A stretch of DNA of 31,366 nt, taken from assembly GCA_963575745.1 (NCBI GenBank), contig CAUYUJ010015266.1:312501-343866 (forward strand). Reading direction: 5' to 3'. The translations under genes were made by a program, and so were the position numbers. This DNA is from Prorocentrum cordatum. Taxonomy: Eukaryota; Sar; Dinophyceae; Prorocentrales; Prorocentraceae. The notes beneath the pieces were generated by a model. That model did no database searches. It was not told the DNA's origin and saw only the letters and a list, made by a program, of their open reading frames with translations. Positions 25,620 through 31,366 of this stretch are shown one piece after another. Within the stretch, counting starts at the first letter, position 1; every line of letters begins with the position of its first letter.

Positions 25620-27230
25620 ATGGACACATGGGTCTATGCTGCCACGGACGGTGCGTGCACCAACCAAGCCATCCCACTCCTAGCACGAGCGGGCTACGGC
25701 GTCTACTACGGCATCGACCACCGCATGAACTACAGTGCACGCGTTCACGGCCTAACGCAGAACGCCCAGGTTGCGGGGACCCTTGCCATCGTCCACCTGA
25801 CGGCGTGTGCCGAACGGCCCGTGCACGTCTTCGTGGACAACCAGGCGGTGGTCGATGGGTTTCAAAGCATCATCGACGGACATCCAGCGCCGCAGGGCAC
25901 GCACGCGGAGCTCTGGGCAAGGATTCACAGATGTGTCATGGCCAAGCCCGACATGTTTCGCGTCGAAAAAGTCGCCAGCCACCTGGGAGACCTGGGCATC
26001 GACCGTGGGCTCATCGGGCCCATCGCGGAGGAGTTCAACCGTCAGGCCGACGCCCTTGCCACAGCGGCGGCACGCACGCACAACCTCTCCGACGACATCG
26101 TTGAAGCTGCCAAAACACGACATCGCCAAGCGACCGTGCTCCACGGGGTCGCTGTCGCCATCTACGAGCGCAGACACCGTACTCTGCCGCTCCCACACCG
26201 CAGGGCTGGGTTAACAGCGGCTGAACTCAGCAAAATGGAACCAAACCCCCTGCTGTCGGACCAGGCACCACCTGCGGCTGGACCAGACATCCCGCAGAAC
26301 CCTGACGAGCTCTGGGCCGAGGCACAACGGGCGATGTACGACGAACAGGAGGACGACCCGTTCGGCTTCGGCGGGGGACTAGACTTCCTGGACGACGGGC
26401 CAGCCAGCGCCAACCCTGCCCCGTCGGGCATCCGCACGACGCCCACCTCGACTCCGCCACCGAGAGCGGCACCGCACCCACATGATGACGTCGCTCACCT
26501 CCAAGACGCCGACGAGGACTTTTATGACCCCCTCGGATTGGGTGACAGCATAGACGACGTCCCGCCGACACCCCACGCTGCCGACGATGCCGCTTCATCG
26601 AGTCGCCACCCGGTCACGCGGCCGACCTCTGAGCCCTCGCACGGCATCATGATTGGCCCCTCCGTGCCACCAACCCCGTCCCCCCACCAGCGCCAGCCCG
26701 CGGGGGCGGCTTCAGCCCCCCCGCAGGGCACTGAGCCAGGCAGACCGTCGCGCCCCGTCCACGCTCCTACTGTTGCAGGCTGCGAGGCTGCGGCTCCTCC
26801 GTCCCCATGGGGCGTGGCCCCAGCGGCTTCAGCCCTGGGACCGCGCGACACCCTCCAGTCGCCTCGCCACGGCGACGGCCGCCAGCGCACGGACCGCCGC
26901 ACTGCGCTGGTCCACCACCTGGCCAGGCGCACCGATGACCTCGCCCCCGCCGCGAGGCCTGCGGCCGCGGGCACAGAGCAGCCGCCCCGCACCGACCGCG
27001 AAGCCGAGCTGTCCCAGTCTATGGCCGCTCTCCAGCAGAGGTGCGCAGCTCTCGCCGCCGACCTTGCCGCTGCCCAAGCCCGTCAAGGCCCTTTGCTCCA
27101 GCGCCTCCACCGCGCCGGTCGTGCCTTCGCCGAGCTGCTTACACCCCCGCCCGATGGTGCTGCGCCGCCACTCACCCTCCATGCTATGCTGTCATCGCTC
27201 CGCGACGCTCCGCCTGGAGCCCCGCGCTAA
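25620..27230 (+). CDS. LINE ORF2 part 4: RNase H and C-terminal extension (copy 2)
   Basis: RNase H: first Asp in AATDGAC (25647), third Asp in VFVDNQAVVDG (25836), and SHLGD / NRQADALA near 25980-26055. The second catalytic residue is changed: copies 1 and 3 have AETLAIVHL, copy 2 has AGTLAIVHL (GGG at 25776), so the enzyme is probably dead. The extension is ~380 residues, Pro/Ala/Asp-rich, with DEQEDDPFGFGGG and a terminal helix (SMAALQQRCAALAADLAAAQ) before TAA at 27228. I do not recognise the extension. It holds two TTCA hairpins. Confidence 0.88.
   Translation: MDTWVYAATDGACTNQAIPLLARAGYGVYYGIDHRMNYSARVHGLTQNAQVAGTLAIVHLTACAERPVHVFVDNQAVVDGFQSIIDGHPAPQGTHAELWARIHRCVMAKPDMFRVEKVASHLGDLGIDRGLIGPIAEEFNRQADALATAAARTHNLSDDIVEAAKTRHRQATVLHGVAVAIYERRHRTLPLPHRRAGLTAAELSKMEPNPLLSDQAPPAAGPDIPQNPDELWAEAQRAMYDEQEDDPFGFGGGLDFLDDGPASANPAPSGIRTTPTSTPPPRAAPHPHDDVAHLQDADEDFYDPLGLGDSIDDVPPTPHAADDAASSSRHPVTRPTSEPSHGIMIGPSVPPTPSPHQRQPAGAASAPPQGTEPGRPSRPVHAPTVAGCEAAAPPSPWGVAPAASALGPRDTLQSPRHGDGRQRTDRRTALVHHLARRTDDLAPAARPAAAGTEQPPRTDREAELSQSMAALQQRCAALAADLAAAQARQGPLLQRLHRAGRAFAELLTPPPDGAAPPLTLHAMLSSLRDAPPGAPR
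26696..26729 (+). repeat. C-bulge/TTCA hairpin (C-terminal extension, site 14)
   Basis: Same arms as the copy 1 site at 9696: GCCCGCGGGGG against CCCCCGCAGGGC with a bulged A. Unpaired C at 26707, loop TTCA at 26711. Confidence 0.92.
26812..26846 (+). repeat. C-bulge/TTCA hairpin (C-terminal extension, site 15)
   Basis: Twelve outer positions, 11 paired (one wobble), one C-A mismatch. Unpaired C at 26824, loop TTCA at 26828. Relative to the copy 1 site at 9812, several wobbles are replaced by Watson-Crick pairs. Confidence 0.9.
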
Positions 27231-27594
27231 TCTCCGCCATTCTGCCTGCCCGTGTGCACGCGTGGCCCCGCGTCACGGTGTCAGGGCGTGGGGGCGGGGG
27301 GTGCCCCGTCCCTGCGCGCCGCGCTGCGGCCAAGCGCCCAACTGGCGGTCTGCCAAGCCGCCTAGCCACGTGTCCGCACGTCACCTTTCTTGTTGGGGCC
27401 TTCTTCGTCACGCGGTCTGACACGTGAGATCTTCACAGTCTGTCCGCCGTCCGTAGCTTCAGACGCAATGCGCCGGGGGAGGGGGTCTCTGCCCGCCCTC
27501 GCATCCTAAGGCTGCACCGCCGCCAATAGTGTTTTGCGGGTTGTCGCACCGCAGTGCGCCTCGCGGACGGACCCTGGTCCGCCTACTTGTCCGG

Positions 27595-27595
<1 letters not shown>
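27231..27595 (+). other. LINE copy 2 3' UTR
   Basis: Collinear with 10231-10614 with scattered substitutions and small indels. Shared blocks include CAACTGGCGGTCTGCCAAGC, TTTCTTGTTGGGGCC, CGCCGGGGGAGGGGGT and the GCGGAC...GTCCGC inverted repeat just before the (CT)n. There is no poly(A). Confidence 0.88.
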
Positions 27596-27626
<31 letters not shown>

Positions 27627-27647
27627 CGCTCTCTCTCTCTCTCTCTC
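27596..27647 (+). repeat. (CT)n tract joining copy 2 to copy 3
   Basis: About 52 bases of CT with TTT and CCG interruptions. The 3' UTR of copy 2 ends here and the truncated copy 3 begins at the next base. Confidence 0.97.
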
Positions 27648-27649
27648 GT

Positions 27650-28395
27650 AGGCGGCGACGAAATAATCATGGGCCCGCGGGGATCTACATAGCGAGCCTT
27701 TACGGGATTGCTGGAGGAGACAGCACAGCTCTCTTTCGGCTCGCTGACTGTGCCGCCGCTAGGGTCGGCTCAGCACCCTACTTCATCTGCATGGACGCCA
27801 ACACGACCATTGACGACAATCCACACCTTCTGCACATGTTGCAGCACGGATGGTCCAACGTCGCTGAGGGCACACCAGATCACACCATGCACACCTATGG
27901 CAATATCCCTGATTGGGACCGCGTCACCAAGTGCCCCCGCACTTCGCGCATCGATTATATCATTGCCAACCCGGCGGCGCGATCCCTTGTCACCGACTTC
28001 TGCTACCTTCGCGACTTGCCTGCGAAGTCTCACGTTGGCCTGCAGGTCACGCTTGACCTCAGTCGCCTCGACCATACGGCCCGACGTCTTCTTGCCCCTA
28101 CGCCCTACCCGCCCGACGATGGAGTGCATGAGGGGCACGAGCTGCAAGCACTTGGGACCCTCATTGCTGGGCGGTACCAGGACCGCATGGAGCAGGCCGA
28201 CGCACGAGACGACGTGGAGCGCATGTTCACCCTGGCTAACGAGGCCAGTCATGAGTACCATCTCACCCGTCTACGCGAACTGCCACCTCCACCGCCCCAC
28301 CAACCAAAAAAGAAGCCCCCCACCATGCACGGGCTCACGCCTACGTTCGAGGATCGACCAGTTGTCCCCCGCGCGTTCCCCACCTACGGAGCTTC
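27650..28395 (+). CDS. LINE copy 3: partial endonuclease
   Basis: Encodes the C-terminal half of the EEP domain: CMDANTTIDD (Asp and first Asn kept), SRIDYI, KSHVGL and the linker to PTYGAS. The Asn and Glu of the N-terminal half are lost to truncation. In-frame codons before 27648 come from the upstream (CT)n and are not part of the protein. One base is missing near 28395 (GCTTCACG versus GCTTCCACG in copy 2). Confidence 0.85.
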
Positions 28396-29012
28396 ACGAT
28401 TCACATGAACCGACTGCGCAAGCTCCATCGGCAACTCTGCGAGCTCCGTTTCATCGGACAGCACCACATCTAGATTGCCGTGCTATCCCGCCGTACCTCG
28501 CGCAGCGCATCGACTGCACGTGGGCCGCGGCCCGCCTCTTATGCCACAAGCTGCGCCCCACGGTTCTCACGGAATTCCCCGAGGCCTGGGCCCCAGACGA
28601 GCCAGTGCCGCACGGGGAGCACCTTGACGTTTTGATCCAACATCTCGACTTAGAGCTGGCGCGACGCGCGACCCGTGCCAAGGCGGAACGCATCAGGATA
28701 TGGGCCGAGGGCGTCCGTGAGCCAAGCGGGCGAAAGGCGGCCATATACGCACGAGCTGCTGATAGCTCGCCTACGGCGTATCTCCGCACGCCTACCACTC
28801 CTGACGATACGCAACTCCACTGCGACACCAACGCCTTCAAACCTGACGAAGCTTGCACGGACGACAGCGACGCTGACACCGAAGCTGGCGGCTTCAGCCC
28901 CGGCGACGGAAGTTCGCCCGACACGGACAGCGACGAAGACCACACCCGTGAACCACCACCTGCGCAAGTCCCCGACATCCTCCCTGCCAACGCCATTGTT
29001 GCTAACATCTAG
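28396..29012 (+). pseudogene. LINE copy 3: endonuclease-RT linker with two breaks
   Basis: After a short segment in one frame (HMNRLRKLHRQLCELRFIG), a second one-base deletion near 28465 (ACATCTAGAT versus the longer copy 2 reading) moves coding to a third frame, which runs to TAG at 29010. In copy 2 the codons at that place are ACC AAA. The region otherwise matches copy 2 (DCRAIPP, WAAARLLCHKLRPT, AGGFSPGDGSSPDTD). Confidence 0.8.
28884..28904 (+). repeat. C-bulge/TTCA hairpin (copy 3, ORF2 linker)
   Basis: Homologue of 23310. Only five outer pairs remain (GCTGG/CCGGC with one wobble), because left-arm changes are not compensated. Unpaired C at 28889, loop TTCA at 28893. Confidence 0.7.
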
Positions 29013-29015
29013 GAC

Positions 29016-31245
29016 ATGCTGAAGCTCATGGTCGACACCTGGGAGCCCATCTTGGGCAGGTACCGTGCACGTGCGGGGCATGATGCCGAAGCCATGCCGA
29101 CGTGGGCCGACTTCTACGACGAGTACCGACAGGAGCTGCCTACGCCATCACCAGCTACCCCTTTCCACCTCACCGACGACCAACTCATCCACTTCATTCG
29201 CACCCGTTCACCGAGACGCGCGGGGGGTCTGGACGGTTGGACCACTAAGGAGGCCAAGGAGCTTCCCGACGACATTCTTCGCCTCTTCGCCAGCGTTCTA
29301 CGAGCTATGCAACGCACTGGCACCATCCCAGAACCCCTCCTCCACGTCCCAAACCCGTGCCTCCGAAAAGGCCGAGGCGAACTCCCAACGGACCAACGAC
29401 TTCTCTCGGTGCTTTCCGGTTGGATGTACGCGTGGGAAGCACCAGCTTACCGCAGCCTCACGGACTGGCGGAAAGGATGGACCCACGCCACGAGTTTTGG
29501 CGCTGTTCCCAAAGCTACCATTGGGGACGTCAGCACTTCTCTCGCCCTTCGCATCGAACACGCCAGAGCCCTCCTCCTTCCCTTGGCTGGAGCTGCCCTG
29601 GACCGTCAGAAGTGTTTCGACTATCTCATCACGGACATATGCCTTAACCTCGCGCTTCACGCGGGGTGTCCCCAAGACATCGTCACTGTCCGCAGAAACT
29701 TCTACAGGCGCCACAAACGTTACATCCGCATGAACGGTGCCTACTCTAAGGACCTGGCCAGGACAAACGGTCACCTCCAGGGAAGCTCTTGGTCCCTGGA
29801 CGACATTAAGCTGCTCATGTGCGTCTGGGCCAAGAGACAGCACCGTTACGTGCCGCGGTCACTCAGCACTACTTTTGTTGACGACAGCAACTCCACTACC
29901 CACACCGCGCCCGAGTTGCAGAAATCTCTTGATGAAACCGCCAAGTTTGATCGATTTTATGGTCAACGCATTCATCCTGGAAAAGTGGCGGGGTGGGCGC
30001 TTACTGACGAGCTTCACACCGCCGTTACCCAGCTCACCTTGGCGGAACGGCCCTTACGCGTGTTCGACTCCTTCAAGCTCGTCGGAAGTTACATCAACGC
30101 CGAGGCAGCGCCGGCTCCAGCCGCGCTCAACCTCACGGCCACCGCTGACGCCCGTGTTCGCAGGGCGACTAGTCGCCTGCCGCGCATTGGCAAGCTCCCA
30201 TCATCGATGCTTATTAAGGCGCGGCACGCCCGTTCCCTTGCTACCAGCGTCTGTACCACGGGCACCGACATTCAAGCCCCATCAGGCCCCGTCAAAACTG
30301 CCTACAACCATGCCCTTAAGGCGGCTATCCGCCCCAAGGGAAACAGGTGGGTCGAGTTTTGGACTCTCATGGCCGTGTGCGTCCCAGGGCACGCCCTGGA
30401 GATTGTCGCCATTATGCAGCGTGAAGTCTTCCTGTGCCTGCGGCGACAGGTCAACCGCGACGCCACTCTTTGCGGCCTCGTCAGGGATCTCCAACACCCT
30501 GTCCAGACCCTTTTTGGCGGAGGACCTGTTGGACGACTTGTTCAGACGCTTCAGCAGCTCCGTTGGACTTGGCCCACATTTGGCACCATGTACGACGACT
30601 GGGGCTGTCAGATCAGTTGGCTGAACCTTCCCCAAAACGCCTTCCTTCACATGCTGCGCGCTTCGCAACGCAGAGCCTTTCTCAGAAAAATCAAGCCACG
30701 GCGTCATGACCTTGGTCACCTTGCTTCGGTCAGACAGGGCCTCGACCTTTTCGCCAGCACGTGGCTCGCCCGCACCAAAGGAGCTGCCAAATGCAACGCA
30801 TGGCAGCTGGCGCTCTTCTTAAACTACCTGTCGGGCGGGGACCACACCCAACAGCGACGTTCTCGATCAAATACGTCCGCTGATCCCAGCCCTATTTGCC
30901 GTTACTGTGATGAGGAAGAAGAAACTCAGGAGCACACTGTGCGTGACTGCAAGTGTTGGGCCCGTGAAAGAGTCCCTCTCATCACCCTCATCAGTGACGA
31001 GCAGTGGGCACGTCTTCCTCCGCACACAAGACATTGCGGGCTCTTCGATGAGGACCCAGCCCTCCTCGATCTGCAAGCCGACCTCGCGAGGGACCCGCTA
31101 CCTCAACCCATACCGCGGCCCCCGCCTGAGGGAGATCCTGCGGCTTCAGCCCAGGACTCCTACACCACTTACCTTGACCACGACACTGGTTGGACATGGG
31201 TCTACGCTGCCACGGACGGTGCATGCACCAACCAAGCCTCCCTTT
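29016..31245 (+). CDS. LINE copy 3: RT core, CCHC knuckle and start of RNase H
   Basis: About 740 uninterrupted codons in the same frame as before the TAG. RT motifs are intact: GGLDGW, LDRQKCFDYL, NGHLQGSSWS, FVDD; then CCHC (CRYCDEEEETQEHTVRDC) and WTWVYAATDGAC of RNase H. This continuous copy shows how the broken copy 2 frames fit together. A one-base deletion near 31240-31248 (GCCTCCCTTTGC versus GCCATCCCACTCC) throws RNase H out of frame and the ORF ends at 31295. Confidence 0.9.
31131..31160 (+). repeat. C-bulge/TTCA hairpin (copy 3, CCHC-RNase H linker)
   Basis: GGAG and TCCTG pair with CAGGA and CTCC. Copy 2 has GGTG and CACC here, so a T-A pair in copy 2 is an A-T pair in copy 3. 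Unpaired C at 31141, loop TTCA at 31145. Confidence 0.93.
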
Positions 31246-31366
31246 GCTTGCAAGAGCGGGCTACGGCGTCTACTACGGCATCGACCACCGCATGAACTAC
31301 AGTGCGCGCGTTCACGGCATCACGCAGAACGCACAGCTTGCGGAGACCCTCGCCATTGTCCACCTC
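31246..31366 (+). pseudogene. LINE copy 3: RNase H continuation, truncated by the window
   Basis: Matches copy 1 from 8522 on (GGCTACGGCGTCTACTACGG and onward), in a frame shifted from the preceding ATDGAC motif. It keeps CTTGCGGAGACC, i.e. the catalytic Glu that copy 2 has lost. The end is cut by the window. Confidence 0.8.

Larger units (their letters stand above)
10822..27647 (+). mobile_element. LINE copy 2, apparently full length, ~16.8 kb
   Basis: Lies between two (CT)n tracts. Order: 5' UTR, ORF1, giant accessory frame, endonuclease-RT-CCHC-RNase H ORF2, Pro-rich tail, 3' UTR, (CT)n. It is much longer than usual LINEs (roughly 4-8 kb). No internal (CT)n boundary or second 3' UTR is seen, and the same TTCA hairpin recurs throughout, which supports one element. 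It is inactive as it stands: several frameshifts and a lost RNase H Glu. A composite of nested elements cannot be fully excluded. Confidence 0.8.
27648..31366 (+). mobile_element. LINE copy 3, 5'-truncated, runs off the window
   Basis: Begins at GTAGGCGGCGACGAAA, equivalent to 22078 in copy 2, inside the endonuclease. It continues collinear with copy 2 through RT, CCHC and the start of RNase H. The 3' end is outside the window. It carries three one-base deletions relative to copies 1 and 2 and one TAG. Confidence 0.93.

Noticed and set aside
27554-27647. ORF that joins the copy 2 3' UTR to the copy 3 endonuclease
   Set aside because: Chance in-frame fusion through (CT)n; the Leu-Ser stretch is not part of the protein.

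Overview
The window looks like nuclear DNA of a dinoflagellate. That is inferred from four things: GC-rich sequence with very long triplet and CT microsatellites; a multi-exon gene whose introns start with GT, GC or GA and almost all follow the pattern AG|GN...AG|G; a predicted protein resembling a family I associate from memory with large dinoflagellate expansions; and densely packed LINE retrotransposons with long GC-rich ORFs. All credible coding sequence is on the + strand. I cannot name the genus.

Left part, 1-8514 (host-like). A (GGT)n tract is followed by one multi-exon gene, about 609-5792. Its exons can be joined in frame with AG|GN donors and AG|G acceptors, and three introns carry GGA or CTC triplet repeats. 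The product resembles the uncharacterised, transposase-like dinoflagellate family with a 'DFMHxxDLG' motif. A small acidic gene or gene remnant follows (about 6423-7196). Its last exon contains a perfect 38-bp palindrome. A polypyrimidine block (7213-7790) and a polypurine block (8013-8248) come next.

Right part, 8515-31366 (retrotransposons). Three copies of one LINE family lie head to tail: a 5'-truncated copy 1 (8515-10821), an apparently full-length copy 2 of about 16.8 kb (10822-27647), and a 5'-truncated copy 3 (27648 to the window end). The two junctions fall exactly in (CT)n tracts that end the shared 3' UTR. Copy 2 carries ORF1, a very large accessory reading frame (membrane-like segments, a possible ADP-ribosyltransferase-like HGT domain, a Cys-rich zinc module), and ORF2 (AP-type endonuclease, reverse transcriptase, CCHC knuckle, RNase H, Pro-rich/coiled-coil tail). 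ORF2 is broken by small indels in copies 2 and 3, by a nonsense codon in copy 3, and by loss of the RNase H catalytic Glu in copy 2.

The most unusual signal is a recurrent stem-loop found only in the LINE copies. It has an unpaired C on the 5' arm, 3 base pairs, a TTCA (rarely TCCA) tetraloop, and outer arms that differ at every site but remain complementary. I count 19 instances, 15 of them in copy 2, read in different frames as GGFSP, AASA, RLQ and others. One homologous pair between copies 2 and 3 differs by a compensatory double substitution. This looks like a repeated structural signal in the element RNA or DNA, comparable in layout to a coat-protein-binding hairpin; that function is a hypothesis.
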